The notes under the pieces were generated by a model. That model made no database searches. It saw nothing but the letters and a program-made list of their open reading frames with translations, and was not told the DNA's origin. The position numbers were made by a program, and so were the translations under genes. 36,262 bases of DNA from Oscillospiraceae bacterium (lineage in GTDB: Bacteria > Bacillota > Clostridia > Oscillospirales > Acutalibacteraceae), in contig SVON01000020.1 of NCBI GenBank assembly GCA_015066365.1, positions 1 to 36,262 of the forward strand, given 5' to 3'. Shown here piece by piece: positions 8,407-18,564 of the stretch (its first letter is position 1; every line of letters starts with the position of its first letter).

Positions 8407-9323
8407 TCGCTCGCCTCCTTCAGCAGTTTCAGAATCAGCGCCATGCGCATATACTTGCCGTACAGCACCTGTTTGAAATAGCAGGCGCGGGGGTCGTCGT
8501 CCACCGCCACCGAGATCTCGTTGACCCGGGGCAGGGGATGCAGGATGGACAGGTCCGGCTTGGCGTTCTCCAACTTTTTGAGGTCCAGAATATAGCTGTC
8601 TTTGAGTCGAAGGTAGTCCTCCTCGTTAAAGAAACGCTCCTGCTGGACGCGGGTCATATACAGAATGTCCAGATCGGGCATCGCCTCTTCCAGGCTGGTG
8701 GTCTGGACATAGGGGATGTTCTTCTTTTGCAGTACGTCCTTTTTGACGTAGCTGGGGAGCTTCAGCTCCTCCGGCGAGATCAGCACGATCTTGATGCCGG
8801 TGTACCGGGACAAGGCGTTGATCAGCGAGTGGACGGTGCGACCAAACTTCAGGTCGCCACAGAAGCCCACGGTCAGATCGTTCAGTCTCCCCTTCTCACG
8901 GTAGATGGTGAGCAGATCGGCCAGGGTCTGGGTGGGGTGACAATGACCGCCATCGCCGGCGTTGATCACCGGGATGGAGGCGTTGTTCGCCGCCACCAGA
9001 GCCGCACCCTCTTTAGGGTGGCGCATGGCGATGATGTCGGCGTAGCAGCTGATCACCTTGGCGGTGTCCGCCACGCTCTCGCCCTTGGCGGCGGAGGAAC
9101 TGCTGGCGGAGGCCATACTGATCACGTTGCCGCCCAACTCCATCATCGCCGCCTCAAAGCTCAGGCGGGTACGGGTGGAGGGTTCAAAGAACAGGGTGGC
9201 CAACTTTTTGCGCTTGCACGCCTCGGCGTAATCGTCGGGGTTTTCGATGATGGCGCAGGCGGTGGCGATGAGAGCATCGATCTCTTCCACCGTCAGGTCG
9301 AGAATATCAATTACACTACGCAT
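8403..9323 (-). CDS. pyrB: Aspartate carbamoyltransferase catalytic subunit
   Basis: PyrB condenses carbamoyl phosphate with aspartate. The 306-residue protein has the carbamoyl-phosphate loop [13 protein letters not shown] (Ser49-Thr-Arg-Thr-Arg53). The 80s loop Lys lies in [10 protein letters not shown] (Lys80), supplied to the neighbouring subunit. The active-site [15 protein letters not shown] comes near residue 130 and HPLPRVNEI near 265. It begins 3 bp after the pyrE stop and overlaps pyrI by 4 bp. Compared with the Bacillus order, where pyrB is near the promoter, here it lies near the distal end of the operon with its regulatory subunit. Confidence 0.97.
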   Translation of the reverse strand: MRSVIDILDLTVEEIDALIATACAIIENPDDYAEACKRKKLATLFFEPSTRTRLSFEAAMMELGGNVISMASASSSSAAKGESVADTAKVISCYADIIAMRHPKEGAALVAANNASIPVINAGDGGHCHPTQTLADLLTIYREKGRLNDLTVGFCGDLKFGRTVHSLINALSRYTGIKIVLISPEELKLPSYVKKDVLQKKNIPYVQTTSLEEAMPDLDILYMTRVQQERFFNEEDYLRLKDSYILDLKKLENAKPDLSILHPLPRVNEISVAVDDDPRACYFKQVLYGKYMRMALILKLLKEASE

Positions 9324-9326
9324 ATC

Positions 9327-9980
9327 TTACTTCGCTCCGTTCACGGCAAGATAATTCTTGATGCGGGTCACGTTCTCCTCATTGGCGGGGTCCTCTTCCA
9401 GATACTCGATGATGTCGTAGACATCCACGATGGAATAGACCGGGAAGCCGAACTGCTCTTCGATCTCCTGCATAGCGCCCTTTTCGGACTGACCTTTTTC
9501 TTTGCGGTCCACCATAATAAAGGTGGCGGCGACCTTACAGCCCTCCAGGTGGCTGAGGATCTCCATACTCTCGCGGATGGCGGTACCGGCGGTGATCACG
9601 TCCTCGATGATGACGATCTCCTCGCCGGGGGTGGGCACGTAGCCTACGAACACGCCGCCCTCGCCGTGATCCTTTACCTCTTTACGGTTGAAGAAGAAGG
9701 GCACGTTGAGACCGTTCTTGGACAGTGCCACGGCGGCGGACACCGACAGGGAGATGCCCTTGTAGGCGGGACCGTACAGCACCGCCGGCTTCTGACCCAG
9801 CTTCTCAAAATAGGCTTTGGCGTAGAACTCGCCCAGACGGGCGATGTCGTTGCCGGTCTTGATCATACCGGCGTTGATGAAATAGGGGATCTTACGGCCG
9901 GACTTGGCGGTGAAATCACCGAACTTCAGCACGCCAGCCTCCTGCAAAAACTGGATAAATTCTCTCTTATAGGCTTCCAT
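9327..9980 (-). CDS. pyrE: Orotate phosphoribosyltransferase
   Basis: PyrE attaches orotate to PRPP to give OMP. The 217-residue protein has SGRKIPYFINAGMIKTG at the N-terminus and the PRPP-binding motif VIIEDVITAGTAI at 123-135 with its two acidic residues. The catalytic flexible loop is around FFFNRKEVKDHGEGG (98-109), including the conserved Lys. The ATG at 9980 has AAGGAGGA about 8 nt upstream. It follows pyrF after a 40-bp gap and precedes pyrB by 3 bp. Confidence 0.97.
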   Translation of the reverse strand: MEAYKREFIQFLQEAGVLKFGDFTAKSGRKIPYFINAGMIKTGNDIARLGEFYAKAYFEKLGQKPAVLYGPAYKGISLSVSAAVALSKNGLNVPFFFNRKEVKDHGEGGVFVGYVPTPGEEIVIIEDVITAGTAIRESMEILSHLEGCKVAATFIMVDRKEKGQSEKGAMQEIEEQFGFPVYSIVDVYDIIEYLEEDPANEENVTRIKNYLAVNGAK

Positions 9981-10020
9981 CTACGTTGTCCTCCTTGTAT
10001 GTCTTGTTTCTATGGGATGC

Positions 10021-10722
10021 TTAGCCGTCGCAGAACTCGGCGACACAGCGCTCGTAGGCAGCCACCGGGTCGGCGGCGGCGGTGATGGGACGACCCACCA
10101 CGATGTAATCGGAGCCGATCTCCTTGGCGGCGGCGGGGGTCATCACCCGTTTCTGGTCGCCGATGTCGCCATCCGCAAACCGAACGCCGGGGGTGATGGT
10201 GAGGAAATCCTTGCCGCAGGTGTCGTGCACCTTGCCGGCCTCCAGGGGGGAGCAGACCACGCCGTCCAGACCCGCCTTTTTGGCGTTGGCGGCGTAGTGC
10301 ATCACGACCTGGTCGATGGGCTCTTTGATCAGCAGGTCGTTCTCCATAGCCTCCTGGTCGGTGGAGGTCAGCTGGGTCACCGCGATCAGCAGGGGACGGG
10401 TGCCGTCGGGACGGGTCAGCCCCTCCAGGGCCGCCTCCATCATCCGGACGGTGCCGCCGGCGTGCAGGTTGGTGATGTCCACGTCCAAATTAGACAGCAC
10501 GCTCATCGATTTCTTCACGGTGTTGGGGATGTCGTGCAGCTTCAGATCCAGGAAGATCTTATGGCCGCGGCGCTTGATCTCCCGGACAATCTGGGGACCC
10601 TCGGCATAGAACAGCTCCATACCGATCTTCACAAACGGTTTACGACCGGTGAACCGGTCCAAAAAGCCGAACACCTGGTCGGCATTGGCAAAATCACATG
10701 CCACGATTACGTCTTTACCCAT
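10021..10722 (-). CDS. pyrF: Orotidine-5'-phosphate decarboxylase
   Basis: PyrF decarboxylates OMP to UMP, the last step of the pathway. From the ATG at 10722 it is 233 residues. The catalytic tetrad is visible as Lys32 (KIGMELF) and Asp59-x-Lys61-x-x-Asp64 in DLKLHDIPNT. The frame is open further upstream, to 10809, but that segment is the end of pyrD in another frame. The ATG at 10722 has AGGAGG upstream and forms a TAATG overlap with the pyrD stop, indicating coupling. VVGRPITAAADPVAAY near the C-terminus is the phosphate-binding loop. Confidence 0.96.
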   Translation of the reverse strand: MGKDVIVACDFANADQVFGFLDRFTGRKPFVKIGMELFYAEGPQIVREIKRRGHKIFLDLKLHDIPNTVKKSMSVLSNLDVDITNLHAGGTVRMMEAALEGLTRPDGTRPLLIAVTQLTSTDQEAMENDLLIKEPIDQVVMHYAANAKKAGLDGVVCSPLEAGKVHDTCGKDFLTITPGVRFADGDIGDQKRVMTPAAAKEIGSDYIVVGRPITAAADPVAAYERCVAEFCDG

Positions 10723-11633
10723 TACGAAACGCCTCCTATAATATCTTTTAGATCCGCGATGCCGTAGCGATCCATCACACCCGGCAGGTCGCGGATAATT
10801 CCTTGACACACGTAAGGATTGACCAGGTTGGCGGCACCCACCTCAACGGCGGTGGCGCCGGCCAGCATCAGTTCAATCACGTCCTCGGCGGTGGACACAC
10901 CGCCCATACCCACCACGGGGATGCTCACCGCGTGGGCCACCTGATACACCATCCGCACCGCCACCGGGAAGATGGCCGGACCGGAGAAGCCGCCCATCTT
11001 GTTGGCGATCACCGGTTTTTTGGTGCGCAGATCGATGCGCATACCTAAAAGGGTATTGATCAGGCTGATGCCATCCGCCCCGGCCGCTTCACAGGCCTTG
11101 GCGATGGACACAATGTCGGTCACGTTGGGGGATAGCTTCACGATCACCGGCTTGGTGGTGACCGCCTTGACCGCTTTGACCACTTCGGCAGCCGCCTCCG
11201 GGCTGGTGCCGAAGCTCATGCCGCCGCCGTGGACGTTGGGGCAACTGATGTTGACCTCCAACCAGCCCACCTGCTCTTCCTTATCCAGTCTTTCGCAGGT
11301 GTAGGCGTAATCCTCGATGGCAAAGCCGGACACGTTGGCCATCACCGGCTTGTGGAAGCACTGCTTGAGCTTAGGCAGCTCCTCGGTGATGACCTTATCC
11401 ACGCCGGGGTTCTGCAGCCCCACCGCGTTGATCATACCGGCATAGCACTCCGCGATGCGGGGGGTGGGGTTGCCGAAGCGGGGATCCTTGGTGGTACCCT
11501 TAAAGGAGAAGGTGCCCAGGCAGTTGATGTCGTATAATTCGGCGAACTCATAGCCGAAGCCAAAGGTGCCGGAGGCGGGGATGATGGGGTTATCCATCTC
11601 GATGCCGCACAGGTTCACGCTTAAGCGTCCCAT
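10722..11633 (-). CDS. pyrD: Dihydroorotate dehydrogenase catalytic subunit, class 1B
   Basis: PyrD oxidises dihydroorotate to orotate with FMN. The ATG at 11633 gives 303 residues and the standard start MGRLSVNLCGIEMDNPIIPASGT. The active-site base is Cys131 in VNISCPNVHGG, as in class 1 enzymes (class 2 has Ser). GLQNPGVDKV is the usual family block. Its first 13 bp overlap the end of pyrK, and its ribosome binding site (AAGGAGGAG) lies inside pyrK. With pyrK adjacent this is the NAD-linked heterotetrameric 1B type, which fits an anaerobe. Confidence 0.97.
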   Translation of the reverse strand: MGRLSVNLCGIEMDNPIIPASGTFGFGYEFAELYDINCLGTFSFKGTTKDPRFGNPTPRIAECYAGMINAVGLQNPGVDKVITEELPKLKQCFHKPVMANVSGFAIEDYAYTCERLDKEEQVGWLEVNISCPNVHGGGMSFGTSPEAAAEVVKAVKAVTTKPVIVKLSPNVTDIVSIAKACEAAGADGISLINTLLGMRIDLRTKKPVIANKMGGFSGPAIFPVAVRMVYQVAHAVSIPVVGMGGVSTAEDVIELMLAGATAVEVGAANLVNPYVCQGIIRDLPGVMDRYGIADLKDIIGGVS

Positions 11634-12352
11634 AAAATCTCCTCCTTCTCCAGCACCGGGCCGTCCTTGCAGATACGCTTGTAGCCGGTGATCACCTTGC
11701 AGGAGCAACCCATACAGGCGCCAAACCCGCAGCCCATCCGCTCCTCAAAGCTGAACTGACCGGAGGTGGCGGTGGCCTTGTACACGGCGCGGAGCATCGG
11801 CTCCGGTCCGCAGGTGTAGAAATAACTGTATTCCGCCGGCAGAGCGTCGGTGACAAAGCCCTTAACGCCATAGCTGCCGTCGGCGGTGGTGACGGTCACG
11901 TCACAACCCAGGTCCTTGAACTCTTGCTCACAGAACACCTCATCTTTGGTGTTAAAGCCCAGCACCACCGACACGGTCTTGCCCTGCTCCCGCAGCTGGC
12001 GGGCCAGCATATAGAGGGGGGGTACGCCCACGCCGCCCCCCAACAGCAGGGGATGGTCACCGGCCTTGGTCCTATCGTAGCCGTTGCCCAGACCGGTCAG
12101 CACGTCCAGGGGCTGCCCTACGCGCATTCCCGCCATCTGGGCGGTGCCCTTACCCACCACCTTATAGATGAGGGTGAGCACCCCCTCGGTGCAGTCGTAC
12201 ACCGAGATGGGGCGGCGCAGATACAGACCGTCCAGCAGGATGTTGACAAACTGGCCGGTGGTGATGCCGGTGGTGTCGCCGGTGAGCCGCATCCGATAGA
12301 CGGTGGCGGTCAGCGGCACGTTTTCCAGCACGGTAAAGATGCTCTGTTTCAT
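11621..12352 (-). CDS. pyrK: Dihydroorotate dehydrogenase electron-transfer subunit
   Basis: PyrK carries FAD and a [2Fe-2S] cluster and passes electrons from PyrD to NAD+. From the ATG at 12352 (MKQSIFTVLENV) it is 243 residues. RRPIS at 46-50 is the flavin-binding signature. GGGVGVPPLY at 105-114 is the NAD-binding glycine loop. Cys208, Cys213, Cys216 and Cys228 (CGFGACMGC and RICKDGP) are the cluster ligands. The open frame runs upstream into a palindromic repeat, but that stretch is repeat sequence and should not be counted as coding. Overlaps pyrD by 13 bp. Confidence 0.96.
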   Translation of the reverse strand: MKQSIFTVLENVPLTATVYRMRLTGDTTGITTGQFVNILLDGLYLRRPISVYDCTEGVLTLIYKVVGKGTAQMAGMRVGQPLDVLTGLGNGYDRTKAGDHPLLLGGGVGVPPLYMLARQLREQGKTVSVVLGFNTKDEVFCEQEFKDLGCDVTVTTADGSYGVKGFVTDALPAEYSYFYTCGPEPMLRAVYKATATSGQFSFEERMGCGFGACMGCSCKVITGYKRICKDGPVLEKEEILWDA

Positions 12353-12375
12353 AATAAACTCCTTTGGTGGAGCGG

Positions 12376-12483
12376 GCAAAGGCCCCCTCCCCGAGGGGGC
12401 TGCCGAGCGAAAGCGAGGCTGGGGGAGTTTCACTCCCTCCGTCACGCTCCGCGTGCCACCTCCCTCAAGGAGGGAGGCTTTGC
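12376..12483 (-). repeat. Palindromic intergenic element A (MITE-like) between carB and pyrK
   Basis: This 108-bp element has imperfect terminal inverted repeats (GCAAAGGCCCCCTCC at the left; the right end reads GGAGGGAGGCTTTGC). Inside are GCCCCCTC/GAGGGGGC (12382-12400), a GCCGAGCG/AGCGAGGC hairpin, and CCTCCCTCAAGGAGGG. It fills most of the 148-bp carB-pyrK gap. The same motif set recurs in elements B and C in this window. It codes for nothing recognisable. There is no T-run, so it is not an obvious terminator. Strand is nominal. Confidence 0.8.
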
Positions 12484-12500
12484 TCAATTCACACTTGTTC

Positions 12501-15500
12501 TTATTTCGCGTCGATGGTGGACACCTTGTTGGTGATCTCCTCCAGCACGTCCAGCACGATGCGCACGGTATCCAGGTTGGAGAACAGGGTCACGCCGTTC
12601 TCCACCGCACAGCGGCGGATCTGTACGCCGTCCTCGTAGTGGACGCCGGACATAATGGCGCGGGTGTTGATCACGTAACTTACGTAACCGGCCCGGATGG
12701 AGTCAAAGATCTCCTCGCTACCCTCCAGCAGTTTCTTCAGCACCCGGGTACGGATGCCGTTCTGCTTGAGGAAGTTGGCGGTGCCCACGGTGGCCTCGAT
12801 GTTGAAGCCCATATCGTAGAAGCGGCGCACCAGCGGCAGCGCCTCCTCCTTATCCTCGTCGGCCAAGGTCACGATGACGGTACCGTAGTTCTGCAGGTTC
12901 ATACCGCCGGCGATCAGCGCCTTTTGCATGGCGCGGTGCAGCTTGTCGTCGTAGCCGATGGCCTCGCCGGTGGACTTCATCTCAGGGGACAGATAGGCAT
13001 CCAGACCCTTGATCTTGTTGAAGGAGAACACCGGCACCTTGACGTAGTAGCGGTTCTTCTCCTCGGGGTACAGGCAGAAGATGCCCTGCTCCTTGAGGGT
13101 CTTGCCCAGGATCACCTCGGTGGCGATATCGGCCAGGCTGTAGCCGGTGGCCTTGGACAGGAAGGGCACGGTACGGGAAGAACGGGGGTTGACCTCGATG
13201 ATATACACGTTGTCGTTCTTATCCACGATGAACTGGATGTTGAACAGACCGACGATGCCGATGCCCAGACCCAGCTTTTTGGCGTACTGCAGGATGGTGC
13301 CCTTGACCTTGTCGGAGACCGAGAAGGTGGGATAGACCGAGATGGAGTCGCCGGAGTGAACGCCGGTGCGCTCCACCAGCTCCATAATGCCGGGAACAAA
13401 CACGTCGTGCCCGTCGCAGATGGCATCCACCTCGACTTCTTTACCCACGATGTATTTATCCACCAGCACCGGCTTGTCCTCGTCGATCTCCACGGCGGTC
13501 TTGAGATAATGCCGCAGGTCCTCGTCCTTGGCCACGATCTGCATGGCGCGGCCACCCAGCACGAAGGAGGGGCGCACCAGCACGGGATAGCCGATGTCGT
13601 TGGCGGCCTTGATGCCGTCCTCGATCTTGGTGACGGCCCGTCCGGGAGGCTGGGGAATGTCCAATTCCCGCAGGATCTTCTCAAAGGCATCCCGGTTCTC
13701 CGCCCGCTCGATGGCGGCGCAGTCGGTGCCGATGATGTTGACCCCCCGATCCATCAGGGGCTGAGCCAGGTTGATGGCGGTCTGACCGCCCAGCGAGGCG
13801 ATAACGCCCTCCGGCTGCTCATAGTCGATGATGGCCATTACGTCCTCCGGGGTCAGCGGCTCGAAATACAGCTTGTCCGCGGTGGTGTAGTCGGTGGACA
13901 CGGTCTCGGGGTTGTTGTTGATGATGATGGCCTCGTAGCCGGACTTCTTAATGGTCTGGACGGCGTGGACGGTGGAATAGTCAAACTCCACGCCCTGACC
14001 GATGCGGATGGGGCCGGCACCCAGCACCACGATCTTCTTCTTATCGGTGAGCCGGCTGTCGTTGTTGCCCTGATAGGAGGAGTACAGATACGCGATATAC
14101 GCACCGGTGTGCAGGGTGTCCACCATACGGAACACGGGGGTGATACCGGAGGCCTTACGCATGGCGTACACTTCGGTCTCCTTGATGCCCCACAGCTTGG
14201 CGATGTAGGTGTCGCCGAAGCCCATCACCTTAGCGGCCCGCAGGGTGTCGGCATCCCGGTTTTCCTTCAACCGGTTCTCCATATCCACGATGCGTCCCAG
14301 GCTCTGAAGGAAGAGGTCGGTGACCTTGGTCAGGTCGTGAAGCTCTTCCAGGCTCATACCCAACCGGATGAGCTGGGTCCAGGCAAAGATGTTGTCGTCC
14401 TTGCTCTCGGCGATGTACGCCACCAGTTCTTCACGGCTCATCTGGTCGAACTTGGGCATATGGAAATGGCACACGCCGGTCTCCAGCGACCGGACGGACT
14501 TCAGGAAGCACTCGTCCAGGGTGGAGCCGATGCCCATCACCTCGCCGGTAGCCTTCATCTGGGTGCCCAGCGTGTTGGGGGCGGAGGTGAACTTGTCAAA
14601 GGGGAAGCGGGGGAACTTGGCCACGATGTAATCCAGAGAGGGCTCGATGGCGGCGGTGCCGCCGGCCACCGGGATATCGGCCAGGCTCATGCCCACCGCA
14701 ATCTTGGCGGTCACCCGGGCGATGGGGTAGCCGCTGGCCTTGGAGGCCAGGGCGGAGGAGCGGGACACGCGGGGGTTGACCTCGATGAGGTAGTATTCGC
14801 TGGTCTCGGGATTCAGCGCAAACTGCACGTTACAGCCGCCGGCAATCTTCAGCTCGCGGATGATCTTGATGGCGGAGTCGTTGAGCATCTTGTGGTCCTT
14901 CTCGCTCAGCGACAGGATGGGGGCAACCACCACAGAGTCGCCGGTGTGAACGCCAACCGGGTCCACGTTCTCCATACCGCAGATGGTGATGGCGTTGTCA
15001 TAGGAGTCCCGCATCACCTCAAACTCGATCTCTTTATAGCCCTTAACGCTCTTTTCAATCAGCACCTGGTGCACGGGGGAGAGCTTAAAGGCGTTCTTGC
15101 CGATCTCCAGCAACTCTTTCTCGTTATAGGCGAAGCCGCCGCCGGTGCCGCCCAGGGTAAAGGCGGGACGCAGCACCACGGGATAGCCGATGCGGGCCGC
15201 CGCCTCTTTGGCCTCCTCCAGATCGTAGGTGATCTCGGAGGGGATGACCGGCTCGCCGATGGACTCGCACAGTTCTTTAAACATCTCTCGGTCTTCGGCC
15301 CGCTCAATGGACTCGCTGGAGGTGCCCAGCAGCTCTACGCCGCACTCCTTGAGAATGCCCTTCTTCTCCAACTGCATGGCCAGGTTCAGACCGGTCTGAC
15401 CGCCGATGCCGGGCACGATGGCGTCGGGACGCTCATAGCGGAGGATCTTGGCCACGTATTCCAGGGTCAGAGGCTCCATATACACCTTGTCCGCGATGGT

Positions 15501-15674
15501 GGTGTCGGTCATGATGGTGGCGGGGTTGGAGTTGCACAACACCACCTCATAGCCCTCTTCCCGCAGGGCCAGGCAAGCCTGGGTGCCGGCGTAGTCGAAC
15601 TCCGCCGCCTGTCCGATGACAATGGGGCCGGAGCCGATGATGAGAATCTTCTTAATGTCGGTACGCTTTGCCAT
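12501..15674 (-). CDS. carB: Carbamoyl phosphate synthase large subunit
   Basis: CarB makes carbamoyl phosphate from bicarbonate, ammonia and two ATP. The 1057-residue length is normal and both ATP-grasp halves are present: the first begins KKILIIGSGPIVIGQAAEFDYAG, the second KKIVVLGAGPIRIGQGVEFDYS near residue 550. The allosteric MGS-like domain follows residue 930 (SDKV-like repeats, then INTRAIMSGVHYEDG). It starts 2 bp after the pyrC stop, with its RBS (GAGGAGG) inside pyrC. The glutaminase partner carA, normally next to it in pyrC-carA-carB order, is not here; it may be elsewhere, or the enzyme may draw on free ammonia. No sign of frameshift. Confidence 0.98.
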   Translation of the reverse strand: MAKRTDIKKILIIGSGPIVIGQAAEFDYAGTQACLALREEGYEVVLCNSNPATIMTDTTIADKVYMEPLTLEYVAKILRYERPDAIVPGIGGQTGLNLAMQLEKKGILKECGVELLGTSSESIERAEDREMFKELCESIGEPVIPSEITYDLEEAKEAAARIGYPVVLRPAFTLGGTGGGFAYNEKELLEIGKNAFKLSPVHQVLIEKSVKGYKEIEFEVMRDSYDNAITICGMENVDPVGVHTGDSVVVAPILSLSEKDHKMLNDSAIKIIRELKIAGGCNVQFALNPETSEYYLIEVNPRVSRSSALASKASGYPIARVTAKIAVGMSLADIPVAGGTAAIEPSLDYIVAKFPRFPFDKFTSAPNTLGTQMKATGEVMGIGSTLDECFLKSVRSLETGVCHFHMPKFDQMSREELVAYIAESKDDNIFAWTQLIRLGMSLEELHDLTKVTDLFLQSLGRIVDMENRLKENRDADTLRAAKVMGFGDTYIAKLWGIKETEVYAMRKASGITPVFRMVDTLHTGAYIAYLYSSYQGNNDSRLTDKKKIVVLGAGPIRIGQGVEFDYSTVHAVQTIKKSGYEAIIINNNPETVSTDYTTADKLYFEPLTPEDVMAIIDYEQPEGVIASLGGQTAINLAQPLMDRGVNIIGTDCAAIERAENRDAFEKILRELDIPQPPGRAVTKIEDGIKAANDIGYPVLVRPSFVLGGRAMQIVAKDEDLRHYLKTAVEIDEDKPVLVDKYIVGKEVEVDAICDGHDVFVPGIMELVERTGVHSGDSISVYPTFSVSDKVKGTILQYAKKLGLGIGIVGLFNIQFIVDKNDNVYIIEVNPRSSRTVPFLSKATGYSLADIATEVILGKTLKEQGIFCLYPEEKNRYYVKVPVFSFNKIKGLDAYLSPEMKSTGEAIGYDDKLHRAMQKALIAGGMNLQNYGTVIVTLADEDKEEALPLVRRFYDMGFNIEATVGTANFLKQNGIRTRVLKKLLEGSEEIFDSIRAGYVSYVINTRAIMSGVHYEDGVQIRRCAVENGVTLFSNLDTVRIVLDVLEEITNKVSTIDAK

Positions 15675-15676
15675 AA

Positions 15677-16888
<1,212 letters not shown>

Positions 16889-16926
16889 AGATACCCCTCC
16901 TTTTCCAAAATCTCATAATTTAAGTT

Positions 16927-16955
16927 ATTATAACATACGCGCATATATATGTCAA
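16927..16955 (-). promoter_or_regulatory. Promoter of the pyrimidine-guaB operon
   Basis: Perfect -35 TTGACA (16950-16955) and -10 TATAAT (16927-16932) with a 17-bp spacer. Predicted start near 16920, leaving a leader of about 32 nt to pyrC. The leader is too short for a PyrR attenuator, and no terminator hairpin is visible in it, so regulation, if any, is not of the Bacillus leader type. Confidence 0.9.
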
Positions 16956-17023
16956 CGAATATTGTCCCATCCGAAGTGCAAAAATTGCGGCAGTTTGGGG
17001 ACGAATTCTCGTGCAAAATGCAG

Positions 17024-17056
17024 AAAACACCGCCCTGCTATGCAGAGCGGTGTTTT
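17024..17056 (-). terminator. Terminator after trkH
   Basis: Arms AAAACACCGC (17024-17033) and GCGGTGTTTT (17047-17056) pair perfectly, with an inner CTGC/GCAG extension. A/T runs flank both sides, so it could work in both directions. It ends the trkA-trkH transcript 3 bp after the trkH stop, before the pyrC promoter. The rest of the 16956-17023 spacer shows nothing recognisable. Confidence 0.85.
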
Positions 17057-17059
17057 CGT

Positions 17060-18529
17060 TTATCGTTTTGTCCAGGTGCCGGGCATCAGCGCCAACACCA
17101 GGGGGTAGATCTCCAGACGGCCCAGCAGCATGGCAAAGGACAGCACCACCTTAGACAGGGCGCTGTAATCCGCAAAACTGCCGGTGGGCCCCACCGCCCC
17201 CAAACCGGGACCGATGTTGTTTATACACGCAGCTACCGCGGTGAAATTGCTCTCCAAATCAAACAGCGGCTCCAGGCACAACAACAAAAACGCCGCACCA
17301 AACAAGAGGAAATACAGCGCCACATAGGCGGTGGCAGACTGAACCACCGGCTCCTCTACCCGCTTGCCCTCCAGCCGAATCACACCCACCGAACGGGGGT
17401 GCACCAACCGCTTGAGCTCCCGCCCCACGGCTTTGCCCACCAGCATCACGCGCGACACCTTCAGGCCGCCGCCGGTAGAGCCGGCGCTAGCACCAATGAA
17501 CATCAGCAGCACCAACACACACTTGGCAAACATCGGCCACAGGTTAAAATCGGTGGTGGCATAGCCGGTGGTGGTGATGATGGAGGAAGCCTGGAACGCC
17601 GCGTGGCGCACCGTTTCCCCAACGGTGGCATAGTCCCCCGCCAGCGCTACGTTCAGAGAAACGGCGCCGATGGCCGCCACCGTGATGCCAAAATAGGCCC
17701 ACAGCTCCCGGTTGGTAAAAGCCGAGCGAAAACTGCGGATGAGCAACAGATAATAGATGTTGAAGTTGACGCCGAACAGCCACATAAACACCGTAATGAT
17801 CCATTGGCAGGCGGCGTTGTACTCGCCAATGCTGGTGCTGTACATACCGAAGCCGCCGGTGCCGGCGGTGCCAAACGTATGGATCAGGCTGTCGAACAGC
17901 GGCATACCCGCCACCAGCAGACAGAGAACCTCCACCACGGTCAGCACCAGGTACAGCAAATATAGAATCTTAGCGGTATCCCGCAAACGGGGCACCAGCT
18001 TGCCCACGATGGGACCGGGCACCTCTGCCCGCATCACGTGGATGGTGCGACCGGATTGAGAGGGGGACAGCGCCATCATCAGCACCAGCACGCCCATACC
18101 GCCGATCCAATGGGTAAAACTTCGCCAAAACAGCACGCCATGGCTCATACCCAGCGTCTCGCCCATCCGGCCCAGGTCGGTCACCACCGACGAGCCGGTG
18201 GTGGTGAAGCCGCTGACCGTCTCGAAAAAAGCGTCCACAAACCGGGGGATCTCCCCGCTGAGCACAAAGGGCAACGCCCCCACCAGAGAGAGCGCCACCC
18301 AGGAGAGCGCCACAATGATAAAGCCCTCTTTGGCATAAATGGTGTGGTTTTTGGGGCGGCGGAGCAGGGTCAGACCGGTGCCGACCAACAGCGCCACACC
18401 GGCGGAGATCAACATCGCCGCCAAGCCGCCATCTCCGTAGACGACGCACACCACCGCCGGCAACAAGAGCAAAGCCGCTTCCAGCTGCAGCAGGCGACCC
18501 ACCATATAGAAAATCATCCGATAATTCAT
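17060..18529 (-). CDS. trkH: TrkH-type potassium uptake membrane protein
   Basis: TrkH is the K+-conducting subunit of the Trk system in the cytoplasmic membrane. The 489-residue protein is strongly hydrophobic with many transmembrane helices. The four selectivity-filter repeats are visible: SGFTTTGSS near 107, GTAGTGGFG near 220, ITTTGYATTDF near 317 and NNIGPGLGAVGPTG near 438. GASAGSTGGGLK near 350 is the conserved helical-hairpin gate region. It lies 35 bp after trkA, its regulatory partner. Only a weak GGGAAG precedes the ATG at 18529. Confidence 0.95.
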   Translation of the reverse strand: MNYRMIFYMVGRLLQLEAALLLLPAVVCVVYGDGGLAAMLISAGVALLVGTGLTLLRRPKNHTIYAKEGFIIVALSWVALSLVGALPFVLSGEIPRFVDAFFETVSGFTTTGSSVVTDLGRMGETLGMSHGVLFWRSFTHWIGGMGVLVLMMALSPSQSGRTIHVMRAEVPGPIVGKLVPRLRDTAKILYLLYLVLTVVEVLCLLVAGMPLFDSLIHTFGTAGTGGFGMYSTSIGEYNAACQWIITVFMWLFGVNFNIYYLLLIRSFRSAFTNRELWAYFGITVAAIGAVSLNVALAGDYATVGETVRHAAFQASSIITTTGYATTDFNLWPMFAKCVLVLLMFIGASAGSTGGGLKVSRVMLVGKAVGRELKRLVHPRSVGVIRLEGKRVEEPVVQSATAYVALYFLLFGAAFLLLCLEPLFDLESNFTAVAACINNIGPGLGAVGPTGSFADYSALSKVVLSFAMLLGRLEIYPLVLALMPGTWTKR

Positions 18530-18564
18530 ACCGTCAACTTCCCTATCGCTAAAATTGGGGTAAC

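Noticed and set aside
8538-10085. Open frame of 515 codons on the plus strand spanning pyrB and pyrE antisense
   Set aside because: It runs across two real genes and their junction and has no recognisable motif.
12353-12487. N-terminal extension of pyrK
   Set aside because: The extra codons are in palindromic element A and do not resemble PyrK.
16889-16955. PyrR-type attenuator before pyrC
   Set aside because: The leader is only about 32 nt and has no antiterminator/terminator hairpins.
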